Source: an uncultured Dialister sp. (GTDB lineage: Bacteria; Bacillota; Negativicutes; Veillonellales; Dialisteraceae). From it: DNA of 64,000 nt. Within the stretch, counting starts at the first letter, position 1. Each line of letters begins with the position of its first letter. The DNA is taken from positions 48,040-112,039 of the forward strand of contig UQYL01000004.1 in the NCBI GenBank assembly GCA_900545365.1, given 5' to 3'. The notes under the pieces were generated by a model that was not told where the DNA came from, ran no database searches, and was given only the letters and a program-made list of their open reading frames with translations. Of this stretch, positions 42,653 to 50,338 are shown one piece after another. A program made the position numbers and the translations under genes.

Positions 42653-43642
42653 ATGGAAGCATGGAAGAAGTACACGGCAGCAGCAGTGATGGCGGCAGCG
42701 GCGCTCATGGCGTACGGCTGCGGCAGCGCGGGAGAAAAGAAGGCAGAGACCGGCGGGAAAAAGCAGGTCGCCGTCATCCAGATCATGCAGCACGGGTCGC
42801 TCGACGCGGCGAACAAAGGCGTCATCGACAGGCTGGCGGAGCGGGGCTACACAGCGGACAAGATCGCGGTAGATCAGCAGAATGCGCAGGGCGATCAGTC
42901 CAATCTGAAAAACATCGCGTCCCGCTTCAAACACGCCCGTCCCGATGTGATCATCGCCATCTCCACACCGGCGGCGCAGTCCGTGGCCAATGAGATTCGG
43001 GACATTCCCATCGTCGGCGTGGCCATCACCGATTTCGAGACGGCGAAGCTCGTCAAATCCAACGAAAAGCCCGGCACGAACGTGACCGGCGCGAACGACC
43101 GGGGCCCCGTGGAAGAACAGGTGGAAATGGGCATGAAATTCGTGCCCGGCGCGAAGCGCATGGGTCTCATGTACTGCGCGAGCGAAGTGAACAGCGAGAT
43201 CCAGGCGGAACAGGCCCGGAAAAAAGCGGCTGAACTCGGCCTCGAAGTGGTGGAAGCCACCGTGGCGAACGTGAATGACATCCAGCAGGCGGCGGAATCC
43301 ATCGCAGGCGATGTGGACTATATCTACGTGCCCACGGACAACGTCATCGCCTCCTCCATTCCGACGCTCGTGAAAGTGACCAATGAAGCGAAAGTGCCCG
43401 TCTTCGTCGGCGCGGACAGCATGGCCAGAGACGGCGCCCTCGGCTCCATCTCCGTCGATTTCTATAAGACCGGCCTTCAGGCGGGCGACATGGCGGCGGA
43501 CATCCTCGACGGCAAAGGCAAGCCGGAAACGATGCCCGTACAGGATCCGAAAGACCTCACGGTCATCATCAATAAGACAAACGCCGAAATTCTCGGCATC
43601 CAGATCCCCGAAGAATACAAAGACGCCGTCCTCGTGGACTGA
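42653..43642 (+). CDS. TrpX-like ABC substrate-binding lipoprotein (copy 2)
   Basis: 329 residues, a paralogue of the preceding gene with the same landmarks (VAVIQIMQHGSLDAANKGVI, DQQNAQGDQSNLKNI, ISTPAAQSVANEI, DYIYVPTDNVIASSIPTL). The N-terminus (AAAVMAAAALMAYGCGS) carries a Cys at the lipobox position. Divergence between the copies, mostly in surface loops and in TDFETAKLVKSNEKP versus TDYVQAKLVKSNDAP, suggests different ligands. No cognate permease is present. GGGAGG lies 7 bases before ATG. It is followed by a terminator. Confidence 0.85.
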   Translation: MEAWKKYTAAAVMAAAALMAYGCGSAGEKKAETGGKKQVAVIQIMQHGSLDAANKGVIDRLAERGYTADKIAVDQQNAQGDQSNLKNIASRFKHARPDVIIAISTPAAQSVANEIRDIPIVGVAITDFETAKLVKSNEKPGTNVTGANDRGPVEEQVEMGMKFVPGAKRMGLMYCASEVNSEIQAEQARKKAAELGLEVVEATVANVNDIQQAAESIAGDVDYIYVPTDNVIASSIPTLVKVTNEAKVPVFVGADSMARDGALGSISVDFYKTGLQAGDMAADILDGKGKPETMPVQDPKDLTVIINKTNAEILGIQIPEEYKDAVLVD

Positions 43643-43657
43643 CGGGAAACTCAATAA

Positions 43658-43685
43658 AAGCGCTCCTTACGGGGGCGCTTTTTGC
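43658..43685 (+). terminator. Terminator after TrpX-like copy 2
   Basis: AAGCGCTCC (43658-43666) pairs with GGGGCGCTT (43672-43680) with one T-G pair, then TTTTT. Confidence 0.85.
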
Positions 43686-43725
43686 GTGTCTGTATGCTAT
43701 GCTGTAAAAAAAGGAGGGGAAAGAG

Positions 43726-44382
43726 ATGATCGTGAGGCAGGAGCGGGAGGAAGAGTATTTAGAGACGGAAGCGGCGCTGCGGGAGGCCTTCTGGAATCGC
43801 TATGCGCCGGGCGCTTCGGAGCATTACCTGGCGCACTGCCTGCGGACGCATCCGGCGTTCGTGCCGGAGCTGGCCCTCGTTGCCGCGGAGGAGGAGCGCA
43901 TCCTTGGCGCGGTGATGTGTCTGCGGACGCCGCTCCTCTGCGACGACGGCGCGCCGCGGGAGGTGCTCACTGTGGGGCCGCTCGGTGTGATCCCCTCCTG
44001 TCAGCGCCGCGGCGTGGGTGTGCGCCTTCTGGCGGAGGTCAAGGCGCGGGGAAGGCGGCTCGGATTTCCCGCGCTCTTTCTCACGGGCGATCCCGCATAT
44101 TATGCGCGGCAGGGCTTTGTCCCGGCGGAGCGGTATGACGTGCGGGACGGGGAGGATTTCTATTTCGGCGGTCTCCTCGCGTGCGAGCTGGAGCCGGGGG
44201 CGCTTTCCGGCGCGGCGGGGCGGTGGCTCATGGACCCGGTCTATGAGGTGAATGAAGAAGCGGCGCGGGCCTATGACCGGCGTTTTCCGCCGAAAGAAGC
44301 GAGAGCCGGAACGGCGGCGCAGCGGCGGTTCGAACGTCTGCTGGGAGAGCTGACGGCCCGCCGCCGTCCGCACCGGCGGTGA
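43726..44382 (+). CDS. GNAT-family N-acetyltransferase
   Basis: 218 residues. Acetyl-CoA motif A is clear as VGPLGVIPSCQRRGVGVRLLAE near residues 85-106, followed by LGFPALFLTGDPAYYARQGF (motif B and the GF turn). COG3153-like layout with an Arg-rich C-terminal tail (about residues 185-218). The acceptor substrate is unknown. GGAGGGGAAAGAG precedes ATG. Confidence 0.85.
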   Translation: MIVRQEREEEYLETEAALREAFWNRYAPGASEHYLAHCLRTHPAFVPELALVAAEEERILGAVMCLRTPLLCDDGAPREVLTVGPLGVIPSCQRRGVGVRLLAEVKARGRRLGFPALFLTGDPAYYARQGFVPAERYDVRDGEDFYFGGLLACELEPGALSGAAGRWLMDPVYEVNEEAARAYDRRFPPKEARAGTAAQRRFERLLGELTARRRPHRR

Positions 44383-44402
44383 CGGATTCCGGGCAATAAA
44401 AA

Positions 44403-44435
44403 AAGCAGGGAAGAAATTCTTCTCTGCTTCTTTTT
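44403..44435. terminator. Bidirectional terminator
   Basis: AAGCAGGGAAGAA (44403-44415) pairs with TTCTTCTCTGCTT (44417-44429, one G-U pair), with A and T tracts on both sides. Between the convergent acetyltransferase and aldehyde dehydrogenase genes. Confidence 0.85.
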
Positions 44436-44444
44436 TATGAGAAA

Positions 44445-45935
44445 TTATTTTACAGCGTAGAGACCGGCGGTGCCTGCTTTCAGGTTGATGAGGATGTTCT
44501 TGGTCTGGCTGTAGTGTTCGAGCATGACCTTGTGGGTCTCGCGGCCGATGCCGGACTGCTTGTATCCGCCGAAGGGAGCGCCCGCGGGGATGGCGTTGTA
44601 CGTATTGACCCATACGCGGCCGGTGTGCACGCCGCGGGAAACTTTCAGGGCCGTATTCAGATTGCTCGTGAATACGCCGCCGCCCAGGCCGTATACGCTG
44701 TCGTTGGCCAGAGCGATGACTTCGTCGGCGGTCTTGAATTTCTGGATGACTACGACCGGTCCGAAGATCTCTTCCTGGCAGACGCGGAGGTCATTGCCCT
44801 TCGTGTCTTCGAGAATGGTCGGGCGGACGAAGAAGCCTTTATCGCAGCCGTTTTCGGTGTACCGTTCGCCGCCGGTGACGAGACGGCACCCCTCTTCCTG
44901 GCCGATCTGGACGTAGTTCAGGACTTTCTTCATCTGGCTTTCATAGATGACCGCGCCGAGCTGGGTCTCCGGATCGGTGGGGTCGCCCACTTTGACCGCT
45001 TCAAAAGACGCTTTCAAACGGGAGACGAATTCGTCGTAAATGCCTTCCTGAACGAAGACACGGGAGCCTGCGCAGCAGACCTGGCCCTGATTGAAGAGGA
45101 TGCCCACCTGTACGCCTTCGATGGCCTGTTCGATATCGCAGTCGTCGAAGATCATGTTCGCGGACTTGCCGCCCAGTTCGAGCGTCGCCGGGATGAGCTT
45201 GTCGCATGCCGCTTTGTACACGCCGCGGCCCACTTCGGTGGAGCCGGTGAAGGCGAGCTTGTCCAGATCGGGGTGGTCGAGGAGCCACTGGCCGGACTTG
45301 GAGCCCGCGCCGGTGATGAGGTTCAGCACGCCCTTCGGGAGCACGTCCTGAATGAGACGGACCAGTTCAAGCACGGAGAGGGAGGTGTGGGAAGAGGGCT
45401 TCAGCACGATGGTGTCGCCTGCGGCGAGAGCCGGAGCGAGTTTCCACGCCGCCATGAGGAAGGGGAAATTCCACGGGATGATCTGGCCGACGACGCCGAT
45501 CGGTTCGTGGAGCACGAGGGAGAGCGTATTGTCGTCGAGCATGGTCGCGGTGCCTTCGTCGGCGCGGATGCAGCCTGCGAAGTAGCGGAAATGATCCGCC
45601 GCCATGGGGATGTCCACCGTGGAGGTCTCGCGGATGGGCTTGCCGTTGTCCATCGTTTCCACGAGAGCGAGATGCGCCGCGTTCTCATCGATGATGTCGG
45701 CGATCTTGAGGAGGAGATTCTGACGTTCGATGGGGCTGGTCTTGCGGAAGCTTTCCAGCGCTCTGTGCGCCGCCTTCACTGCCGCGTCCACATCTTCCTT
45801 CGTCGCTTCCGCGCATTTCGCGAGGAGCTCGCCCGTTGCCGGATTGTGCGCTTCAAAGACCGCGCCGTCAGATGCGGGCACCCATGCGCCGTCGATAAAG
45901 AGGCCGTACTGTTCCTGAAGTTCTGCTTTTGCCAT
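44445..45935 (-). CDS. NAD(P)-dependent aldehyde dehydrogenase
   Basis: 496 residues, full-length ALDH superfamily. Cofactor segment IIPWNFPFLMAAWKLAPALA, Glu in ATLELGGKSANMIFDD, catalytic Cys in FNQGQVCCAGSRVFVQEG, and the late EEIFGPVVVIQKF. Oxidises an aldehyde to the acid; close to ExaC/AldB-type acetaldehyde dehydrogenases in motif spacing. GAAAGGAAG precedes ATG. Its promoter lies about 80 bases upstream with an inverted repeat in the early leader. Confidence 0.93.
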   Translation of the reverse strand: MAKAELQEQYGLFIDGAWVPASDGAVFEAHNPATGELLAKCAEATKEDVDAAVKAAHRALESFRKTSPIERQNLLLKIADIIDENAAHLALVETMDNGKPIRETSTVDIPMAADHFRYFAGCIRADEGTATMLDDNTLSLVLHEPIGVVGQIIPWNFPFLMAAWKLAPALAAGDTIVLKPSSHTSLSVLELVRLIQDVLPKGVLNLITGAGSKSGQWLLDHPDLDKLAFTGSTEVGRGVYKAACDKLIPATLELGGKSANMIFDDCDIEQAIEGVQVGILFNQGQVCCAGSRVFVQEGIYDEFVSRLKASFEAVKVGDPTDPETQLGAVIYESQMKKVLNYVQIGQEEGCRLVTGGERYTENGCDKGFFVRPTILEDTKGNDLRVCQEEIFGPVVVIQKFKTADEVIALANDSVYGLGGGVFTSNLNTALKVSRGVHTGRVWVNTYNAIPAGAPFGGYKQSGIGRETHKVMLEHYSQTKNILINLKAGTAGLYAVK

Positions 45936-45965
45936 GTCGTTACTTCCTTTCGTAAAAAACGTGAA

Positions 45966-46048
45966 GCAAATAAGTATATACTAAATAAAGAAAAATGGTT
46001 TGCTTATTTGCATGACCTGATTATATCATGATTCATCGATAGATTCAA
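45966..46048 (-). promoter_or_regulatory. Promoter and inverted repeat of the aldehyde dehydrogenase gene
   Basis: Minus strand: TTGAAT (46048-46043), 17-bp spacer, TATAAT (46025-46020). Directly after the start point, GCAAATAAG (46011-46003) is repeated in inverted form at 45974-45966 with a 28-base centre. This could be a looped operator or a 5' mRNA stem; 9 of 9 bases match. Confidence 0.65.
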
Positions 46049-46167
46049 GTTTTTAAATCTATAAATCTGGAATAGCTTTCTTCAATGAGGAAAGAGAAAT
46101 TTCCATACGCCTCTCGCGGCGGGGCGGAGATTCCTATATAATGAAAAAATACAGACGGGAGGAACCG

Positions 46168-47070
46168 ATGGAAGAATATATCGTAAAAAAAGAAGAAGCA
46201 GGTCTGCGGGCGGATAAATTCCTCGCCGCCCGGCGGCCCGACCTGTCCCGCATCTTCCTGCTGAAGGCGATGCGCCTCAAGAAGATCCGCCGGAACGGGA
46301 AGCGCACCGAAGGGAGCGAGCGCCTCGAAGCGGGCGACGTCATTTCCTGCCGCCTCCCCGCGCCGGGAGAAGCGCCGGTGCGGACAGACGGCTTCACCGT
46401 CGTCTATGAAGATGAACACATCCTCGCGGTGAATAAAAAGCGGGGCCTCCTCTGCGAGGACAGGACGGGACGGGAGAAAAATACCCTCCTCGCGCAGGTG
46501 AACGCCTATCTCGCGGCGAAAGGGGAGCGGGCGAGCCTCTGCCACCGCATCGACTACAATACGGCAGGCCTTGTGCTCCTCGCGAAAGACGGAGAGAGCC
46601 TTTCCGCGATGGAAGCGGCCATCCGGGAGCGGCTCCCGGAGAAACGCTACCTCTGCGCGGCGGTGGGGCCGGTGCGGCCGAAGGCGGGCCGCCTCACGGG
46701 GCAGATCTTCAAAGACGCGAAGAAGAACCGGGTCTACGTGACGGACGCGCCGGTGAAAGGCTCGAAGACCGCCGTCACGGATTACCGCGTGCTCGCGGAA
46801 AAAGACGGGCTCTCCCTCGTGGAATGCACCCTCGTCACCGGGCGGACGCACCAGATCCGCAGCCAGATGGCCCACGCCGGGTGGCCCATTCTGGGCGATG
46901 AAAAATACGGCTCGAAAGCGGCGAACCAGGCCCGCGGCGAGCGGCGGCAGCTCCTTTCCGCCTGCGCGGTCACCCTTCATTTCGGAGGGAAAGGCGGCAT
47001 CCTCTCCTATCTGGAAGGAAAGACCGTCACCGCTCCGGCGGATTTCAGAAAGAAATATTTCGGCAAATAA
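46168..47070 (+). CDS. RluA-family pseudouridine synthase
   Basis: 300 residues. An N-terminal S4-like RNA-binding segment (LRADKFLAARRPDLSRIFLL) is followed by the synthase domain with the catalytic RIDYNTAGLVLLAKDGES (Asp in HRIDYNTAG), VTGRTHQIRSQMAHAGWPI and LGDEKYGS. Converts U to pseudouridine in rRNA or tRNA; RluC/RluD-like. ATG 46168 has GGGAGG 5 bases upstream. An earlier ATG at 46141 overlaps the -10 TATAAT (46137-46142), so it cannot be the start. Confidence 0.92.
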   Translation: MEEYIVKKEEAGLRADKFLAARRPDLSRIFLLKAMRLKKIRRNGKRTEGSERLEAGDVISCRLPAPGEAPVRTDGFTVVYEDEHILAVNKKRGLLCEDRTGREKNTLLAQVNAYLAAKGERASLCHRIDYNTAGLVLLAKDGESLSAMEAAIRERLPEKRYLCAAVGPVRPKAGRLTGQIFKDAKKNRVYVTDAPVKGSKTAVTDYRVLAEKDGLSLVECTLVTGRTHQIRSQMAHAGWPILGDEKYGSKAANQARGERRQLLSACAVTLHFGGKGGILSYLEGKTVTAPADFRKKYFGK

Positions 47071-47096
47071 AAAAGCGCCCTTCGCGGGGCGCTTTT
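47071..47096. terminator. Bidirectional terminator
   Basis: AAAAGCGCCC, loop TTCGCG, GGGCGCTTTT. Between the convergent pseudouridine synthase and P-type ATPase genes. Confidence 0.9.
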
Positions 47097-47102
47097 CGCG
47101 TG

Positions 47103-49721
47103 TTATTTTTTCCGACGCTTTTCGAGCTCTCCGGGGACGGCGGAGAGGAGGGCGAGGGCGGCGGAGAGGAGCCATTCTTCCGCGGTGAGGCTCGTGGTGC
47201 GGAAGGCGGCCTGCATGGAGGGAACGAGGAGGATCGCCGCCATGAGGGCCGCGCTGGCGGCGGCCGCCGCGGTGAGCCAGCGGTTCGCGAAGCCCGCGGC
47301 GGAGAGGGTGAAGGAGCGGATGAGCTGGGAGAGGGCGAGCACGGCGAAGGCCATGGTCTGGCCCGCTTCGTGGGAGCTCATGGACGCGCCTGCCCAGTAG
47401 GCGGCGGCGGTGAGGGCGGCGGTCAGGAGGCCCTGCACGGCGACGGCCCGGATGAGGGGCTTCTCGAAGAGCGTCGAGGCCCGGACGGGAGGCCGCTTCA
47501 TGTTGTCCCTGTCGGCGGGGTCGCTGCCGAGGGCGAGCGCCGGGAGGGTGGCTGTGGCGAGGTTCACCCAGAGGATGTGCACGGCGAGGAGCGGCGCCGG
47601 AAGATTGAGGAGGGTCGCCGCGGCGAGGGTGGCGATCTCCGCGATGTTTCCCGTGAGGAGGAACTGGATGACTTTCTGGATATTCCGGTAGACCCGGCGG
47701 CCTTCGCTGACGGCGCTCACGATGGTGGTGAAGCGGTCGTCCAGGAGGATCATGTCCGCCGCGCCTTTGGCGACGTCTGTGCCGGTGATCCCCATGGCGA
47801 CGCCGATGTCGGCGGCTTTGAGGGCAGGGGCGTCATTTACGCCGTCGCCGGTCATGGCGGCGGTCTCGCCGCAGCGGCGGAGGGATTCGATGATGCGGAG
47901 CTTGTCCGCCGGGGAGACGCGGGCGAAGACGGAGACGCGCCGCACGACGGCGTCCAGCTCCGCATCGCTCATGGCGGCGAGTTCCGCGCCGGTGAGGAGG
48001 CGGTCGCCGTCCTGCCAGATATCGAGCTCCCGCGCGACGGCGCGGGCGGTGGTGCGGTGGTCGCCGGTGATCATGACGGTGCGGATGCCCGCTTCCCGGC
48101 AGGTGCGGACGGCGGCTTTCACTTCTTTCCGCGGCGGGTCGATCATGCCGGTGAGGCCGAGGAAGGTGAGGCCGTGCTCGATGTCTTCCCCTTCTTCGGG
48201 GATGCGGGAGAGCGTTTTCCCGGCGAAGCCGAGCACGCGGAGCGCCCGTTCCGACATGGACTGAGCGAGGCGGCGGATCGCTTCTCTGTCGGCTTCCGTC
48301 ATGGGGCGGATGCCGTCTGCCGTGCGGATGGAGGTGCAGAGGGCGGCGAGTTCATCTGCCGCGCCCTTGGTGAATGCCGTGAGGCGGCCGCCCATGTCGT
48401 GGACGGTGGTCATGCGCTTCCGGTCGGAGTCGAAGGGCTGCTCGAAGAGGCGGGGATGCTGATCTTCGAGGTCTTCATGGGAAATGCCGAATTTCTGCGC
48501 CAGGAAAATGAGCGCTCCTTCCGTGGGATCGCCGATGATCTCTCCGGGGCGGTCCGGATCGAGGCTGGCGTCATTGCAGAGCGCCGCCGCTTCGGCCATC
48601 TCCCGGCAGGGGGCAAGCCCGGAGGCAGCCGCTTCGCAGGGGGAGACGGTGCGCCCGGCGGCGAGATCGTCCGCGGCGGCCATTTCCGTGACGGTCATCC
48701 GGTTCAGGGTGAGGGTGCCCGTCTTGTCGCTGGCGATGACGGAGGCGCTGCCGAGGGTCTCCGCGGCGGGAAGGCGGCGGATGAGGGCGTTCTGCTTCGC
48801 CATGCGCTGCACGCTGAGCGCCATGAGGATGGTCGCCGCGGCGGGGAGCCCTTCGGGGATGATGGAAATGGCCAGGGAGATCGCCACGAGGAGCTGCTCG
48901 TGGAGCGGGCGGCCGTAGAGCATGCCTGCCGCGAAGATGAGCACGGCGACGAGCGCGCCGGCGATGGTCAGGACTTTGCCTGCGGCGGCGAGTTTTTTCT
49001 TGAGAGGCGTCTCTTCGTCTTCCTGCTCTTCGATGAGACCGGCGATGCGGCCCACTTCGGTGGCCATGCCGGCGGCGGTGACGATGCCCGCGCCGCGGCC
49101 GTAGACGACGGTGGAAGCGGCGTAGGCCATATTGACGCGGTCGGCGAGGACAGCGCTTTCGGGAAGAGGCGCTTCGTCTTTTTCCGCAGGAACGGATTCG
49201 CCGGTGAGGGAGGATTCTTCGATGCGGAGGCTGGCGGCCTCGATGAGCCTCATGTCGGCAGGCACTCTGTCGCCGTCCCGGAGGAATACGATGTCGCCGC
49301 GGACAACATCCACCGCGGGGATCACGCTCTCTTCGCCTTCCCGGAGCACCCGCGCCGTGGGAGCGGAGAGCTGCGAGAGCGCCGCCAGGGCGGCCTGCGC
49401 TTTTTTCTCCTGCACGATGCCGATGACCGCGTTGACGATGACGATGGTGCCGATGACGGCGGCTTCCGTCCATTCGCCGAGGAAGGCGGATAGGAAGGCC
49501 GCGCCGATGAGGATGAGCACCATCGGGTCGGCGAGCTGCTCTTTCAGCATGGCAGCGGCGGTCTTCGGCGGTTTTCCGCGGAGCGCGTTCGGGCCGTCAC
49601 GCCGGAGGCGGGCGGCGGCTTCCGCGTCGGAAAGGCCTTCCGGGGAGGCGGCGAGGGCGGCGAAGACTTCTTCGGAAGTCATGGAATGCCAGGGCCGGGG
49701 GTGAGGTTCATGAGGGTCCAT
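47103..49721 (-). CDS. P2-type (Ca2+-like) cation-transporting ATPase
   Basis: 872 residues. SLTGESVPAEKDE (actuator), SIIPEGLPAAATILMAL (ion-site helix 4), phosphorylation site ASDKTGTLTLNRMTVTEM with Asp332, FAGKTLSRI, MIDPPRKEVKAAVRTCREAG and the hinge MTGDGVNDAPALKAADIGVAMG. The PEGLP ion-site and the length place it with bacterial Ca2+ pumps; Mn2+ or Mg2+ is possible. The N-terminus is unusual: MDPHEPHPRPWH, alternating acidic, His and Pro. AAAGGAG precedes ATG. A leader ORF and terminator sit upstream. Confidence 0.93.
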   Translation of the reverse strand: MDPHEPHPRPWHSMTSEEVFAALAASPEGLSDAEAAARLRRDGPNALRGKPPKTAAAMLKEQLADPMVLILIGAAFLSAFLGEWTEAAVIGTIVIVNAVIGIVQEKKAQAALAALSQLSAPTARVLREGEESVIPAVDVVRGDIVFLRDGDRVPADMRLIEAASLRIEESSLTGESVPAEKDEAPLPESAVLADRVNMAYAASTVVYGRGAGIVTAAGMATEVGRIAGLIEEQEDEETPLKKKLAAAGKVLTIAGALVAVLIFAAGMLYGRPLHEQLLVAISLAISIIPEGLPAAATILMALSVQRMAKQNALIRRLPAAETLGSASVIASDKTGTLTLNRMTVTEMAAADDLAAGRTVSPCEAAASGLAPCREMAEAAALCNDASLDPDRPGEIIGDPTEGALIFLAQKFGISHEDLEDQHPRLFEQPFDSDRKRMTTVHDMGGRLTAFTKGAADELAALCTSIRTADGIRPMTEADREAIRRLAQSMSERALRVLGFAGKTLSRIPEEGEDIEHGLTFLGLTGMIDPPRKEVKAAVRTCREAGIRTVMITGDHRTTARAVARELDIWQDGDRLLTGAELAAMSDAELDAVVRRVSVFARVSPADKLRIIESLRRCGETAAMTGDGVNDAPALKAADIGVAMGITGTDVAKGAADMILLDDRFTTIVSAVSEGRRVYRNIQKVIQFLLTGNIAEIATLAAATLLNLPAPLLAVHILWVNLATATLPALALGSDPADRDNMKRPPVRASTLFEKPLIRAVAVQGLLTAALTAAAYWAGASMSSHEAGQTMAFAVLALSQLIRSFTLSAAGFANRWLTAAAAASAALMAAILLVPSMQAAFRTTSLTAEEWLLSAALALLSAVPGELEKRRKK

Positions 49722-49736
49722 AGATGATTTCTCCTT

Positions 49737-49868
49737 TCAAAATGAGGGAAAAGAAGCCGAAAAACGACAAAAGGACACCGCCCGCGCGCGGGATGCGTGC
49801 AGGGGATGTCCTTCTTGTATATCTGTGAAGCTGGCGGGAGCGGTTCGGTCTCCGTCAGGGTCGTCCAT
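49737..49868 (-). CDS. Possible leader peptide of the P-type ATPase
   Basis: 43 codons from ATG 49868, AAAGGA 10 bases upstream, starting MDDPDGDRTAPASF. The stop overlaps the ribosome site of the ATPase (15-base gap to its ATG). The frame runs straight through the terminator at 49771-49813. The promoter (49949-49921) puts the transcript start about 46 bases before this ATG. Asp/Pro-rich N-termini destabilise ribosomes at low Mg2+ (the MgtL case of enterobacteria), so attenuation by cation level is a hypothesis. Coding potential is not proven; it could be plain leader RNA. Confidence 0.4.
   Translation of the reverse strand: MDDPDGDRTAPASFTDIQEGHPLHASRARAVSFCRFSASFPSF
49761..49813 (-). terminator. 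Attenuator-like terminator before the P-type ATPase
   Basis: On the minus strand AAGGACATC (49813-49805) pairs with GGTGTCCTT (49779-49771) with one G-U pair. CCCGCGCGCGGG (49781-49792) folds inside the loop. The U-rich TTTTGTCGTTTTT follows. It is 40 bases upstream of the ATPase start and inside the putative leader frame. Confidence 0.65.
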
Positions 49869-49920
49869 AGGGCGGCGTTCCTTTCTCATCAATGCCGGAT
49901 GTCCGGCGAATACTGGATTT

Positions 49921-49949
49921 ACTATAACATAAAAAATTTTTCGGCGCAA
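49921..49949 (-). promoter_or_regulatory. Promoter of the ATPase leader
   Basis: Minus strand TTGCGC (49949-49944), 17-bp spacer, TATAGT (49926-49921). It lies just after the small membrane protein stop. Confidence 0.65.
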
Positions 49950-49964
49950 ATAAAAAATGTCGGC

Positions 49965-50114
49965 TCAATGCCAGCAGATGAGAAATACGCCGGTCCAGAG
50001 GCCGGAAACGGCAAGGCTTTTTTCCAGGGAAAATTCCCGCTCCGCGCAGAGATAAAGGCAGAGGAAAAAGATGCCCACCGCGGCGAGGCTCTCCGCGAAG
50101 GCGGCTGCAAACAT
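49965..50114 (-). CDS. Small (49-residue) membrane protein
   Basis: 49 codons from ATG 50114 with a perfect AGGAGG 6 bases upstream (50126-50121 on the minus strand). Two hydrophobic segments: AFAESLAAVGIFFLCLYLC and SLAVSGLWTGVFLICW, separated by a charged AEREFSLEK. It encodes a likely two-span inner-membrane microprotein. It ends 16 bases before the -35 of the ATPase promoter and has the same orientation, so it may be a modulator of the pump. Family not recognised. Confidence 0.6.
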   Translation of the reverse strand: MFAAAFAESLAAVGIFFLCLYLCAEREFSLEKSLAVSGLWTGVFLICWH

Positions 50115-50238
50115 GGCGCTCCTCCTTTCTGAACTTTTACAATGTATCATATTTCGCGGCGCCGCGCCACTTCTCCGCAGATACATAAAAAACATACACT
50201 TCAGAGCGTATTTTAGCAAAATGCATACCTGAAAGTCA

Positions 50239-50267
50239 TTCAAATATGAGAAAAACTGTGGTATATT
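50239..50267 (+). promoter_or_regulatory. Promoter of gdhA
   Basis: TTCAAA (50239-50244), 17-bp spacer, TATATT (50262-50267). A stem ATCCCG (50278-50283) / CGGGAT (50294-50299) lies at the start of the transcribed leader. Confidence 0.6.
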
Positions 50268-50338
50268 AAGTTCAGGTATCCCGGAAGGTAAGTCGGGATC
50301 TTATTTTGCCGGTATCTGTGAACTACGAGGTGAACGAA

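Noticed and set aside
44326..44340. tRNA-like GGTTCGAAC string
   Set aside because: It lies inside the acetyltransferase gene and no cloverleaf arms surround it.
47100..49493. 797-codon forward frame opposite the P-type ATPase
   Set aside because: Low-complexity Gly/Glu/Arg/His translation, typical of the reverse of a GC-rich gene; no start signal.
49722..49930. yybP-ykoY or M-box metal riboswitch before the P-type ATPase
   Set aside because: The conserved blocks of those aptamers were not seen; a leader frame plus plain terminator explains the region better.
49737..49949. 70-codon frame starting at 49949
   Set aside because: Its first codons lie upstream of or within the promoter; only the part from 49868 could be translated.
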